A DNA stretch of 64,000 nucleotides, taken from Pseudonocardia xinjiangensis (GTDB lineage: Bacteria; Actinomycetota; Actinomycetes; Mycobacteriales; Pseudonocardiaceae). The stretch covers positions 62,001 through 126,000 of the forward strand of contig NZ_JAAXKY010000002.1 in NCBI RefSeq assembly GCF_012911925.1, given 5' to 3'. The translations under genes were made by a program, and so were the position numbers. Below the pieces are notes generated by a model. That model did no database searches. It had not been told where the DNA came from and saw only the letters and a list, made by a program, of their open reading frames with translations. Shown here piece by piece: positions 1-9,129 of the stretch (the first letter of the stretch is position 1; every line of letters begins with the position of its first letter).

Positions 1-173
1 GATGCTGAAGGAGACCTGGCGATGACGTTGGTCGACAGTGACCCGGTCCGGCCCTTCTCGATCTACCTCGGGATTTACTACCTCCGCCACGTCGGCCCCG
101 ACTACGTCTCCTGCTCACCGTTCCGCATCCCCCTCGCCCGCCTCGAAGCCAGGCGCGGCGGCAGGAAGCGATG
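1..173 (+). CDS. C-terminal end of an unidentified protein (cut by window start)
   Basis: Frame 1 is open from the first base to a TGA at 171-173 and gives 56 residues with normal GC-rich codon use. The tail carries an aromatic stretch (FSIYLGIYYLRHVGPDYV) followed by a basic end. I do not recognise the family. The stop lies 8 bp before the folP start, so it is probably the upstream member of the same operon. Given folP and sdaA downstream, it may belong to folate-linked methylamine, betaine or sarcosine catabolism, but that is inference from neighbours only. Confidence 0.55.
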
Positions 174-181
174 AACACCCG

Positions 182-1153
182 ATGGCCGGACAGGTGATCG
201 GCAGCGCGGGCCGCACGGAGCTGGGCCGGCGCGGCAACCAGTCCGAGCGTGTGGACCGCGACGGACGCGGCTGGCTGCCCCTGCCGGCTACCGGGCCCCC
301 CTCGACCCGCGCTGCGGCGTCCACTCCGGCGGCTGCGGTGCTCGCCTCGTCGCGCGCTCTCGTGTGCGGGATTCTCAACGTCACCCCCGATTCCTTCTAC
401 GACGGCGGCCGCTACACCGATTACGCCGCGGCGGTGGAGCACGGCCGCCGAATCGCGGCCGAGGGAGCTGACCTGATCGATGTCGGAGGCGAGTCGACCC
501 GACCGGGTGCTCGGCCGCCGACCGTCGAGGACGAACTGGCCCGGGTGGTACCGGTCATCGAGTCGCTGTCCCGGTCCGTCGCTGTCCCGCTGTCGGTGGA
601 TACGTCCCGGCCGGAGGTGATGCGGGAAGCGGCACGGGCTGGAGCAACGATGATCAACGACGTGCGGGCACTGCGTCTGCCCGGCGCCCTCGCGGCGGCC
701 GCTGAGCTCGATTTACCGGTCTGCCTGATGCACATGCTGGGTGAGCCGGACCGCATGCAGCACCACCCCGTATACAACGATGTCGTCGTCGATGTCCAAC
801 AGTTCCTCGCCGAGCGGCTACGGGCCTGCGAGCGCGTCGGCATGGACCGCGGGCAGCTCGTGGTAGATCCCGGATTCGGGTTCGGCAAGACCCTCGATCA
901 CAATCTGCGGCTCCTCAGGGAGCTGCACGAACTGGTGGAACTCGGCGTCCGCATCATGGTCGGGCTGTCCCGCAAGGGAATGATCGGTGCAGTCACCGGG
1001 CGTCCCGTGGACGGACGGTCGACCGGTTCGGTGGCAGCCGCCATGATCGCCGCCCAGCGCGGCGCGAGCGTCTTCCGCGTCCACGACGTCGCCGCCACCC
1101 GCGACGTGCTGGCGGTGCTGGCCGCCGTCGAGCACCACGAGGAACCGCCGTAG
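182..1153 (+). CDS. folP: Dihydropteroate synthase (FolP-type, likely a paralogue)
   Basis: Condenses 6-hydroxymethyl-7,8-dihydropterin diphosphate with p-aminobenzoate to dihydropteroate in the folate pathway. Visible motifs are GILNVTPDSFYDGG, the DVGGESTRPGA pterin loop, SVDTSRPEV, DPGFGFGKT and GLSRKGMIG, ending in the usual RVHDV strand. The open frame runs back to 38, but that part overlaps the preceding gene. I place the start at ATG 182, preceded by AGGAAG; a GTG at 362 directly before the core is the alternative. An N-terminal extension of about 60 low-complexity residues before the barrel is odd for the family. Adjacency to sdaA rather than folB/folK suggests a second FolP serving one-carbon catabolism; that is inference. 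Confidence 0.85.
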   Translation: MAGQVIGSAGRTELGRRGNQSERVDRDGRGWLPLPATGPPSTRAAASTPAAAVLASSRALVCGILNVTPDSFYDGGRYTDYAAAVEHGRRIAAEGADLIDVGGESTRPGARPPTVEDELARVVPVIESLSRSVAVPLSVDTSRPEVMREAARAGATMINDVRALRLPGALAAAAELDLPVCLMHMLGEPDRMQHHPVYNDVVVDVQQFLAERLRACERVGMDRGQLVVDPGFGFGKTLDHNLRLLRELHELVELGVRIMVGLSRKGMIGAVTGRPVDGRSTGSVAAAMIAAQRGASVFRVHDVAATRDVLAVLAAVEHHEEPP

Positions 1154-1195
1154 CCCGCTCCGCGTACCAACCTGGCTCCTTTGGGGAAGGCAGAC

Positions 1196-2569
1196 ATGAC
1201 CATCAGCGCCTTCGACCTGTACAAGGTCGGCATCGGGCCATCAAGCTCCCACACGGTCGGACCGATGCGGGCCGCGCACTCGTTCGTCACTCGCCTGGAA
1301 TCCGACGGCCTGCTCGCCCACACCGCTCGGGTTCGGGCGGAGATGTTCGGCTCGCTCGGTGCCACCGGGCATGGGCATGGAACCGTGAAGGCCGTTGTGC
1401 TCGGCCTCGAAGGCGAGCAACCGGACTGCATCGACCCCACGGCCGCCGAGCCGCGGGTCGCGGTCGTGCGCGCCAACGGAGCACTGCGGTTGGGCGGAAA
1501 GCACGACATCGCCTTCGCCGTCGGCGACGACGTCGTCCTGCACCGGCGCAAGCGGCTCCTATTCCACACCAACGGAATGCTTTTCGCCGCAATGGACGGT
1601 GACGGGCGGACGCTCCTGGAACGCGAGTACTACTCGGTCGGTGGTGGGTTTGTTCTCGACCAGGACGAGGCGGGCCGTCCCGTCATCATTGAGAAGTCGA
1701 CGCCCGTACGATACCCGTTCACCACCGCTGGGCAGCTTCTGCAGCGCGCGCGGGAGACCGGGCTGAGCATCAGCGAGATCATGCTGGCCAACGAGGTGTC
1801 GTGGCGCAGCGAGGATGACGTCCGATCGGGGCTGCTGGCTATCTGGTCGGTGATGCAGGAGTGTGTGGAGCGCGGCACCCAGGAGACCGGGGTGCTGCCG
1901 GGCGGGCTGCGGGTCCGGCGGCGGGCAGCCGCCCTGCGGGAGAACCTGGAGTCCTGCGGCGACGAGCACGACCCGCTGCGGGCGATGGAGTGGGTCACCC
2001 TCTACGCGCTGGCCGTGAACGAGGAGAACGCGGCCGGTGGCCGCGTGGTCACCGCGCCCACAAACGGAGCCGCCGGCATCGTTCCCGCCGTCCTGCACTA
2101 CTACCGCGACTTCGTGGGCTCCTACTCCGAAGACGGCGTGGTCCGCTTTCTGCTCACCGCTGCGGCGGTCGCGCTGCTGTTCAAGGAAAACGCCTCGATC
2201 TCCGGTGCCGAGGTCGGCTGTCAGGGTGAGGTGGGCTCAGCCTGCTCGATGGCCGCCGGAGGGCTCGCCGAGGTTCTCGGAGGCACTCCGCAGCAGGTCG
2301 AGAACGCCGCCGAGATCGGTATCGAGCACAACCTGGGACTCACCTGCGACCCCGTCGGCGGCCTCGTGCAGATCCCCTGCATAGAGCGAAACGCCATCGC
2401 ATCCATCAAGGCGATCACCGCTGCTCGATTAGCCGTACGCGGTGACGGCAGTCACTACGTCTCCCTGGACAAGGCGATAAAGACAATGCGTGAGACCGGG
2501 GCTGACATGAAGGACAAGTACAAGGAGACGGCCCGGGGCGGCCTCGCTCTCAACATCGTCGAGTGCTGA
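1196..2569 (+). CDS. sdaA: L-serine ammonia-lyase (single-chain, iron-sulfur type)
   Basis: Deaminates L-serine to pyruvate and ammonia in the cytoplasm. The protein is 457 residues, normal for the one-chain bacterial form. The N-terminal beta domain begins with [14 protein letters not shown]. The C-terminal alpha domain holds the cluster-binding cysteines in [28 protein letters not shown] and the C-terminal cysteine. Start ATG 1196 follows GGGGAAGG at a good distance. It lies 42 bp behind folP in the same direction, so the two are probably co-transcribed. In actinobacteria and pseudomonads, serine dehydratase in such settings ends glycine-betaine/sarcosine degradation through glycine and serine; the earlier enzymes would be upstream of the window. 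Confidence 0.93.
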   Translation: MTISAFDLYKVGIGPSSSHTVGPMRAAHSFVTRLESDGLLAHTARVRAEMFGSLGATGHGHGTVKAVVLGLEGEQPDCIDPTAAEPRVAVVRANGALRLGGKHDIAFAVGDDVVLHRRKRLLFHTNGMLFAAMDGDGRTLLEREYYSVGGGFVLDQDEAGRPVIIEKSTPVRYPFTTAGQLLQRARETGLSISEIMLANEVSWRSEDDVRSGLLAIWSVMQECVERGTQETGVLPGGLRVRRRAAALRENLESCGDEHDPLRAMEWVTLYALAVNEENAAGGRVVTAPTNGAAGIVPAVLHYYRDFVGSYSEDGVVRFLLTAAAVALLFKENASISGAEVGCQGEVGSACSMAAGGLAEVLGGTPQQVENAAEIGIEHNLGLTCDPVGGLVQIPCIERNAIASIKAITAARLAVRGDGSHYVSLDKAIKTMRETGADMKDKYKETARGGLALNIVEC

Positions 2570-2644
2570 GGAACTCGGCGCGAAGGTCACGTTCGGAACT
2601 GCATGAGACCGTCTTGTAGTCTTTACCGCACGTCGACAGGCAAA

Positions 2645-2829
2645 GCGGGGCGGCCGCCGCCGAAGGAACTATTGGGACGGTCGATCTCGCGGAGGCTGGT
2701 CGCGCGATGCTCGACGAGGCCGCCGGGGTCAACGTCGCCGGCCTGGAGGTGAGGTTCGCCGACTTCAGTCCGCAGGACCTCGTAACCCTGAACGCACTGC
2801 TGGACCGGCTGCGCGCCCCCGCCCCGTAG
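2645..2829 (+). pseudogene. C-terminal remnant of a MarR-type regulator
   Basis: The stretch reads as VDLAEAGRAMLDEA and ends DLVTLNALLDRLRAPAP before a TAG at 2827-2829. This matches the wing and dimerisation tail of MarR proteins (L-T-x-x-G-R...; L-x-x-L-L-x-R-L). There is no start, no DNA-binding helix and no ribosome site, so only about 60 codons of a former gene are left. The call rests on a short motif and could be wrong about the family, but the coding-like codon bias stops sharply upstream. Confidence 0.45.
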
Positions 2830-2895
2830 GGGCGCGCCGGGAGTCCCCGAGACTTCCTGCTGTCGCCGAGGTGGCGCCGACGGATCGCCGGGCGC

Positions 2896-3480
2896 TCATT
2901 CCGGCCGGGGTGACTCCTGCAGGCCGGAGAACACCGCAGCGATCAGGCGTCGTCCCTGGGCCACGCCGTCGTCGTTGTTCGCGACGCGCCACAGGAAGCT
3001 CATCAACATGATGATGTCCGCCGGATCGTGCCCGCGAGCGATGGTGCCCTCGGCCACGCAGGCGTCGACCAGTTTCGCCACCGCGGCGGTGGTCGGCGCC
3101 CAGGAGGCGCTGATCACGTCCTGGGCCGCGGCGCTGTGCAGCGCGTCACCGAGGCCGTGCTTGATGCGGATGTAGGCCGACAGGGTCTCGAACCACTCGA
3201 CGAACGCGGCCTTGGCCGATGAGTGCCGCGCCAGTACCTCGTCGGCGGTGATGGTCATGCGTTCGATGTCGTGCTGGTAGGCCGCCAGGATCAGGTCCTC
3301 ACGGGTGGGGAAGTGGCGATACAGCGTCCCCGCGCCGACCCCGGCCCGCTTGGCGACCTCACTCAGCGGCACCAGCGGGTTGTCCGCGAACAGGTCGTGG
3401 GCGGCCTCGATGATCGCGACCCGGTTGCGCGCGGCGGCCTTGCGCTGCGTGCCGTAGGTGCTCGGCGTCTGGTCGGTCAT
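2896..3480 (-). CDS. TetR-family transcriptional regulator
   Basis: 194 residues. The N-terminal helix-turn-helix reads NRVAIIEAAHDLFADN, then VPLSEVAKRAGVGAGTLYRHFPTREDLI, a textbook TetR signature. The rest is the variable helical ligand domain. Start ATG 3480; a longer start at 3495 exists but adds only a few residues. It is divergent from a truncated aldo/keto reductase and the DUF998 gene, and the intergenic region holds two copies of a GCGGA-N6-TCCGC palindrome. Family knowledge therefore suggests autorepression and control of the rightward genes. The ligand is unknown; the truncated reductase was probably its main target. Confidence 0.9.
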   Translation of the reverse strand: MTDQTPSTYGTQRKAAARNRVAIIEAAHDLFADNPLVPLSEVAKRAGVGAGTLYRHFPTREDLILAAYQHDIERMTITADEVLARHSSAKAAFVEWFETLSAYIRIKHGLGDALHSAAAQDVISASWAPTTAAVAKLVDACVAEGTIARGHDPADIIMLMSFLWRVANNDDGVAQGRRLIAAVFSGLQESPRPE

Positions 3481-3507
3481 GGCCAGATAGTGCACCGCCT
3501 TTGACTC

Positions 3508-3555
3508 GCGGACAATCCTCCGCTAGTTTCGGGCAACTTGCGGAGAGTTCTCCGC
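3508..3555. promoter_or_regulatory. Tandem TetR-type operators between divergent genes
   Basis: Two 16-bp inverted repeats lie at 3508-3523 (GCGGACAATCCTCCGC) and 3540-3555 (GCGGAGAGTTCTCCGC), each followed by TAGT. Their centres are 32 bp apart, about three helical turns. They sit between the TetR start (3480) and the rightward start (3584), which fits dual repression by the adjacent TetR. Confidence 0.7.
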
Positions 3556-3583
3556 TAGTGGCGGACCGAGGGAGACACCCCCC

Positions 3584-3752
3584 ATGCGTTACGTGAAGCT
3601 CGGCACCAGCGGCTGGACGGGCGCCGAAGGACTTCGCGAACCGCGACGACGTGGTGCTCGCCACCACGGTGCGGCACCCGACGCGACCGGGACCGAACGG
3701 GAGGGGCCTGCCTCGCAAGGCGATCATGGTCACGGGAACGGCGCTGAAGTGA
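3584..3752 (+). pseudogene. Aldo/keto reductase with large internal deletion
   Basis: ATG 3584, behind GGGAG, starts MRYVKLGTSG, the standard opening of aldo/keto reductases. About 12 codons later the frame shifts and continues as DFANRDDVVLATTVRHP, then GPNGRGLPRKAIM, the family's segment around residue 90-120, before a TGA at 3750-3752. So the segment between the first strand and this point, and everything C-terminal, has been lost. The first frame stays open into the DUF998 gene, which makes that protein look N-terminally extended. Confidence 0.75.
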
Positions 3753-4450
3753 GCTCCATCGTTCGCCCCGGCGTTGCCGCCCGGGGCGGAGCGGTCCTGC
3801 TCTTCGTCGGCCCGCTGGTGGCGTGGGGCGCCGAGCTCATCACGGCCGCAGCCTGGCAGAATCCGCACTACTCGCCGTTCTACAACTGGGTCAGTCATCT
3901 GGGGCTGACCGGTCCGAGGCAGGTGGCGTTCGGGCAGGTGGCGGACTCCCCGCTGGGGGCCGTCATGGACACCGGTTGGGTGCTCTACGGCGTCCTGCTG
4001 ATCGTCGGCGCGTTGCTCGCCTTCGACCTGCGCCAGGGACTGCGGCCGATCACGATCGTCGTGCTGGCGATCTTGTCCGGTGTCGGCGTGTCGCTCGTGG
4101 GGATCGTCCAGGGATCGAACGCGAACGTCGCGAACGGCCTGATCGCCTTGCACAGCCTCGGTGCTCAGGGTGTGATGCTCGCCGGGAACATCATGGTGAT
4201 CGTCGTCGGCGTCAACGGTGCCGGAATCGGTTTGGGGCGTAGTCGCCGCATCGCGAGCATCGTGCTGGGGCTCTTCGGTCTGGTCGCGTTCCCGGTGTTC
4301 ATGGTCGACGTGTTCACCGGCTGGATGTGGAACATCGGTCTGCTCGAACGCGCCGTGATCTACCCGATCATGATCGGCCAGGTTCTCCTCGGCCGCGGTC
4401 TCATCGCTCGACACATCTCACACCGCCAGCCGGCCGCCGCCGGCCGGTAG
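3749..4450 (+). CDS. DUF998-type integral membrane protein
   Basis: About 233 residues from GTG 3749. The open frame extends back to 3584, but those codons belong to the aldo/keto reductase remnant. It has a DUF998-like layout of five or six hydrophobic helices: AVLLFVGPLVAWGAELITAA, GVLLIVGALLAF, ITIVVLAILSGVGVSLVGIV, VMLAGNIMVIVVGV, IASIVLGLFGLVAFPVFMV and VIYPIMIGQVLLG, with a NWVSHLG motif in the first loop. Function of the family is unknown. It is followed after 60 bp by the broken NAD-dependent reductase and may share the TetR-controlled promoter. Confidence 0.75.
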   Translation: MSSIVRPGVAARGGAVLLFVGPLVAWGAELITAAAWQNPHYSPFYNWVSHLGLTGPRQVAFGQVADSPLGAVMDTGWVLYGVLLIVGALLAFDLRQGLRPITIVVLAILSGVGVSLVGIVQGSNANVANGLIALHSLGAQGVMLAGNIMVIVVGVNGAGIGLGRSRRIASIVLGLFGLVAFPVFMVDVFTGWMWNIGLLERAVIYPIMIGQVLLGRGLIARHISHRQPAAAGR

Positions 4451-4510
4451 GAACTCGGTGGCCGGCGCCAGGCCGGTCACTCCACACGGCGAAAGGAGTG
4501 AGTGAAGGAC

Positions 4511-5524
4511 ATGGCTCAGGTACTGGTCACCGGGGGAACCGGCTACGTCGGGGGATGGGCGATCGTCGCCCTTCTCCAGCGCGGCCACGACGTGCGCACG
4601 ACCGTTCGCTCCTCGTCGCGGGAGCAGGCGGTGATCGACGCGGTATCCGCCGAGGTCGATCCGGGTGAGCGGCTGAGCTTCGCGCACGCCGACCTGACGA
4701 GGGACGACGGGTGGGATGCCGCGATGGCCGGTGTCGACTTCGTCCTGCACGTCGCGTCACCGCTGGGCAGTGGAGACGACAAGGATGCCGACGCGCTGAT
4801 CGTCCCCGCTCGCGACGGTGCGCTGCGCGTGCTGCGCGCGGCGACCCGTGCGCAGGTGAAACGTGTGGTGATGACCTCGGCCGCCAACGCGGCCAGTCCC
4901 ATGTCCTACCGGACTGAGGGTGTCACCGACGAGACGCTGTGGACCGTCGACGACCCGTCCCTGCCCGCTTACCGGCGTTCCAAGACGATCGCGGAGAAGG
5001 CGGCATGGGACTTCATGGCCGGCCACGAGGGTCTGACCGAACTCACCACGGTGCTGCCCGGTGCGGTGCTCGGCCCCGTCCTCACGCCGAATGACGTTGG
5101 CACGGCGTCGCTCATCTAGCGGATGCTCCGTGGAGAGATGCGTGGCTCCCCGAAGATCGGTCTGGAAGTCGTCGACGTCCGCGATCTCGTCGATCTCCAC
5201 ATCCGCGCCATGACCGCACCCGAGGCGGCAGGTCAACGGTTCCTCGGTAGCGGGCCGTTCATCTGGATGGCCGACATCGCCCGCGCTCTCAAGGCCGCAC
5301 TCGGGGACGATGCGGCGAAGGTCTCCGAGCGGGAACTGCCGAACGTCCTCGTCCGGCTGACGTCGCTGTTCGACCCGTCGTTGAAGGCGATCACCGTCTC
5401 GCTCGGCCGCCGGAACAGGCACACGACGCACAAGGCACAGCAGATCCTGGGCTGGACGCCACGCCCCGCCGAGAAGACCGTCGTCGAGTGCGCCGAAAGT
5501 CTCATCGGCCACGGACTCGGGTGA
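4511..5524 (+). pseudogene. NAD-dependent epimerase/dihydroflavonol-reductase-like protein, split by in-frame TAG
   Basis: An extended SDR reading MAQVLVTGGTGYVGGW (Rossmann GxxGxxG) with YRRSKTIAEKAAW (YxxxK catalytic pair). It stops at TAG 5117-5119, about residue 203. The same frame then continues without further damage to 5524 (LRGEMRGSPKIGLEVVDVRD ... ILGWTPRP), giving the normal family length of about 338 codons. A single CAG to TAG change, restoring IQRML, would repair it. Start ATG 4511 follows GAAGGAC. It would be inactive unless the amber codon is suppressed, or this could be a sequencing error; the downstream half keeps full codon bias, so any inactivation is recent. Confidence 0.85.
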
Positions 5525-5760
5525 GCAGCCGGCCGGGACCGGGGGAGCATGCACCGACACTCGTGACGGACATGCCGGTCGCCGCGGATCCGGAGCCGCG
5601 CTTCACGCGCTGACCGGTCCGCGGGAAGCGCGTTGCGGCCGCAGGCACCGCCGGGCTCGATCCAGCAGTCGCGGAGCAGCAGGCACGTCGACTGCCGTAG
5701 GCAAGCTCATCTTCGATGTTGGCAGCGCCGGGTGGTCGGCGCGGTCTTACCATTTGCGGC

Positions 5761-6852
5761 GTGCCCGTCGAGGTGGTGACGCGGCTTTCGCGGGGTGCGC
5801 GGGTGCTGCTGGTGGTGGCGTGTGTGGCGGCGGAGGGCCCGGCGCTGCTGCTGGACCCGGTTGTCGGCGCGCCGTGGTGGGGTCGCGCGGCCATGGTGGG
5901 GTTGCTCGCCGTGCAGGCGGGAGGGATGTGGTTCCTGGCCCGGGCACCGGTGCGGGCGGCGGCGGTGGTGATCACCGCCGGGGCGGGCATCCAGCTGTTG
6001 TACCCGGTGGTGGGTCCGGGGATCACGCTGGTCGCGCTGTGCACGGTGGCCTGGCTGTGCCGGCCTCGGTGGTCGCTGTGGGTGTTGGCCGGTACCGGGA
6101 TGCTGGCGGCGCTGGTGTGGCTGCTGGGGCGGAGCCCGACCGAGGCTCTGCTGTGGGCTGCCGGGGCGCTGCTGGCGTGGAGCTGGGGTGAGCTCGGCCG
6201 GACCCGGTCGGCGCGCCGGCGGGCGGAGACCCGGCGCGCGGTGCTGGAGGAGCGTGCGCGGATCGCCCGGGAGTTGCACGACGTGCTCGCGCACACGGTG
6301 TCGGTGATGGTGGTGCAGGCCGGGGCGGCTGCCGACGTGTTCGACGTCAGCCCGGAGCGGGCCCGCGCTGCGGTGGGCGCGATCGAGTCCTCGGGCCGGA
6401 ATGCGCAGGCCGAGCTGCGCCGGTTCCTGCGCACGGTGCGCCCGGACCCCGGCATGGACGACGAACCGCAGCCCGGGCTGGCCGACCTGACCGCGCTGGC
6501 GGCGTCGGTGACGCGGGCCGGGTTGCCGGTCGCGCTCGACGTCGACGTGCACACCGACGTGCAGGCGGGTGTCGCCCTGTCGGCCTACCGCATCGTGCAG
6601 GAGGCGCTGACCAACACCCTGCGCCACGCTCACGCGACCCGGGCGCAGGTCGCGGTGCGGCTGCTGGAGGGCGAACTGCTGGTCGACGTCCACGACGACG
6701 GCCGGGGAATGCCCGGGCGTTCCGCCGCCGGGCAGGGGCTGGTCGGGATGCGGGAACGTGCCGAGCTGCTGGGCGGCCGGCTCCGCACGGGCCCCGATCC
6801 CGACGGCGGGTTTCGGGTGTCCGCCCGGCTGCCGCTGCAGGAGCCCGCATGA
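5761..6852 (+). CDS. Sensor histidine kinase, NarL/DesK type
   Basis: About 363 residues. Five hydrophobic segments form a membrane sensor without a large extracellular loop. A linker follows, then the HisKA_3 dimerisation helix with phosphoacceptor His in ARIARELHDVLAHTVSVM, and a HATPase domain with DDGRGMPG and GLVGMRERAELLGG. GTG 5761 sits just before the first helix; ATG 5716 is an in-frame alternative with no better ribosome site. The stop overlaps the response regulator start by 4 bp (ATGA), so the two form a translationally coupled two-component system. The signal is unknown; membrane-embedded sensors of this type often read envelope stress. Confidence 0.9.
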   Translation: MPVEVVTRLSRGARVLLVVACVAAEGPALLLDPVVGAPWWGRAAMVGLLAVQAGGMWFLARAPVRAAAVVITAGAGIQLLYPVVGPGITLVALCTVAWLCRPRWSLWVLAGTGMLAALVWLLGRSPTEALLWAAGALLAWSWGELGRTRSARRRAETRRAVLEERARIARELHDVLAHTVSVMVVQAGAAADVFDVSPERARAAVGAIESSGRNAQAELRRFLRTVRPDPGMDDEPQPGLADLTALAASVTRAGLPVALDVDVHTDVQAGVALSAYRIVQEALTNTLRHAHATRAQVAVRLLEGELLVDVHDDGRGMPGRSAAGQGLVGMRERAELLGGRLRTGPDPDGGFRVSARLPLQEPA

Positions 6853-7511
6853 CCAGGGTGCTGCTGGCCGACGACCAGGAGCTCGTCCGCGCCGGCTTCC
6901 GGATGATCCTGGAGACGCGCGAGGACGTCGAGGTGGTCGGCGAGGCCGCGGACGGCGACGCGGCGGTGCGGCTGGTCGAGCAGCTGAACCCGGACGTCGT
7001 GCTGATGGACGTGCGGATGCCGGGGGTCGACGGGATCGCCGCCACCGAGCGGATCGTCGCGTCCGGCACGTCGTCCCGGGTGATCATCCTGACCACCTAC
7101 GACCTGGACGAGCCGCTCTACGCCGCGCTGCGGGCCGGGGCCAGCGGGTTCCTGCTCAAGGACGTGCGACCGGTCGACCTGGTCGAGGCGGTACGCGTGG
7201 TCGCCCGCGGCGACGCCCTGCTCGCCCCGGCGGTCACCCGCAGGCTGCTGGACCGTTTCGCCGAGGTGCTGCCCCGCGACGACCCGCGCCCGGAACGGCT
7301 CACCGCGCTCACCGAGCGGGAGGTGGACGTGCTCGCACTCGTGGCCCGCGCGGCGACCAACGCCGAGATCGCGCAGCGGCTCGTGATCACCGAGGCGACC
7401 GTCAAGACCCACGTGTCGTCCATCCTGCGCAAGCTCGGGGTGCGTGACCGGGTCCAGGCCGTCGTGTTCGCCTACGACGTCGGACTGGTCCGTCCTCGCG
7501 GCTCATCCTGA
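6849..7511 (+). CDS. Response regulator, NarL/LuxR type
   Basis: 220 residues. The receiver domain has the acidic pair in LADDQELVRAG, phosphoacceptor Asp in VLMDVRMPGVDG, Thr in ILTTYD and Lys in FLLKDVRP. The C-terminal LuxR helix-turn-helix reads LTEREVDVLALVARAATNAEIAQRL. It is coupled by a 4-bp overlap to the kinase upstream. The next gene downstream (membrane protein) starts 67 bp later in the same direction and may be read from the same transcript. Confidence 0.93.
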   Translation: MTRVLLADDQELVRAGFRMILETREDVEVVGEAADGDAAVRLVEQLNPDVVLMDVRMPGVDGIAATERIVASGTSSRVIILTTYDLDEPLYAALRAGASGFLLKDVRPVDLVEAVRVVARGDALLAPAVTRRLLDRFAEVLPRDDPRPERLTALTEREVDVLALVARAATNAEIAQRLVITEATVKTHVSSILRKLGVRDRVQAVVFAYDVGLVRPRGSS

Positions 7512-7578
7512 AGTCGCAGACCCAACACCATCCTGCGGACCGAGGACGTCCGCGCCGCCCACGCCTACCGTCTCGATC

Positions 7579-9129
7579 ATGGTGAAGCGGATTGCGGTGC
7601 TGCTGATCGCGAACCTCGCGCTCGGCGTGCTGTTCGCGGCGCTCACCGTGGCCTTCCGCGACAACGTGATCGACTACCAGCTGGCCCGAGGCAGCGACCA
7701 GACCCGCGAGCAGCTGGAGCTGACGGTGTGGATCCGGTCGGGCATCGTCGTCGTCCTCGCGGCCTGGTACGTCTGGATCGCCCGCCGGATGGTGCGCGGC
7801 CGCCGCGGCGCGTACCTGCGGGTGCGGTCGCTGGCGGTGCTCGGCGTCGTCGCGGTCGGCTATCTGCTGATCTCGGGCGCCTACCCGTCCTGGATGCGGG
7901 TGCTGCAGGCAGCGCAGCTGACGCTGCTCGTCGTGCTCGTCGTGGCCACGAACCTGCGCCCGGTGCGGGAGAGCTTCCCCCGCCGGACCCGTCCCGCGCG
8001 TCCGCCCGGAAACCGCAAGGCGGCGCTCGTGCTGGTCGTGCTCACCCCGGTGATCGCCGAGGTCCTGCTCGGCAACGTCTCGGTGGCCATGGCCTGGGTG
8101 GTCCTGCTCTACATCCCGATCTACGGGGCGGGCGCGTTGCTGATCCGCGAACTGGTGCGCCGCGCCGGCGGCGGATGGCCCAGCCTGGTGGCGATGGGCA
8201 TCGCCTACGGGTTGCTCGAGGAGGGCCTCGCGCTGCAGAGCCTGACCAGCCCGACCCTCTACGGGGCCGCCGGGTGGGCACCCCGCGTGTTCGGGATCAA
8301 CACCGCCTACACCGAGCTCAACCTGCCCTACCACGTCGTGTTCAGCGTCCTGATCCCGATCGCGCTGGTCGAGCTGCTGTTCCCCGGGCACGGCACCCGC
8401 CCCTACCTGCGCACCCCCGGGATCGTGGTCACCGCCGTCGTGACCCTGCTGGGCGCGGCACTGCTGCGCCTGTCGGTGCCGACCTCGATCGATCCCGGCT
8501 ACACCATCCCGCTGCCGGCCGCGCTCGCCATCCTGGGGCTGGAAGCCGTCCTGGTCGTGCTCGCCCTGCGGGTTCTGCCGAGGCTGCAGCCGTGGCGTCC
8601 GGCCCCGGTCCGCCCACCCGCACCCGCCCTGGTCGGGGTGACCATCGGAGTCGCCGTGGCCGGGTTCATGGGCCTGCTGTTCCCGTTCGGCGGGGCGACC
8701 CGGCCGGCCTTCACCCACGGACCGTGGGTCCTCGTCCCGATGGCCGTGGCGGCACTGCTCGGACTCGGCGCAGCGCAGCTGTTGCTGCGCTGGAGCGGCC
8801 ACGGGTCCTGGACGGTGCACCACCGGTGGGCCGCCCTCGGCGGCGCCGTGCTCGCCCACAGCGTGTTCGGCCTGGTTGCGAACGCGACCACGCCGAGCGA
8901 CCGGATAGCGGTCGCCCTGCTGATCGCGGTGACGGGCGCGCTCTTCGCCACAGGCGCTCGACGTCTTCGGGTGCGACCGATCCACCTTTGTCACCGTGGA
9001 TCGGGTACGGGAGTCCTTGCCCCGATCGCTGTGGCCGGGCCATGCTGGCGTCATGATCAGGATGGCCCGGTCTCGCCTGATGTTCTTCCGGCGCGCGACC
9101 ACGGCCTCCCGTCCGACGGCCCGAGAACG
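7579..9129 (+). CDS. Polytopic membrane protein, CPBP-like, without its own stop codon
   Basis: Starts MVKRIAVLLIANLALGVL at ATG 7579 and has about ten hydrophobic helices. A GLLEEGLALQSL motif in the fourth or fifth helix resembles the EE motif of CPBP intramembrane proteases, though the partner histidines are not obvious. Membrane-like sequence ends near 8970. No stop follows in frame: the ORF runs through about 50 low-complexity residues directly into the epoxide hydrolase, ending at 10302 (907 residues in all). The end coordinate given is the last base before the hydrolase start. A lost stop codon or deletion at the junction is likely. Function is unknown. Confidence 0.65.
8979..9002 (+). 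terminator. Short hairpin after the membrane protein
   Basis: GATCCAC and GTGGATC are separated by 10 bases. The hairpin lies exactly where membrane-like coding stops and before the epoxide hydrolase start. It has no T-run, so it is at best a weak terminator, but it suggests the two genes were once separate. Confidence 0.3.
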
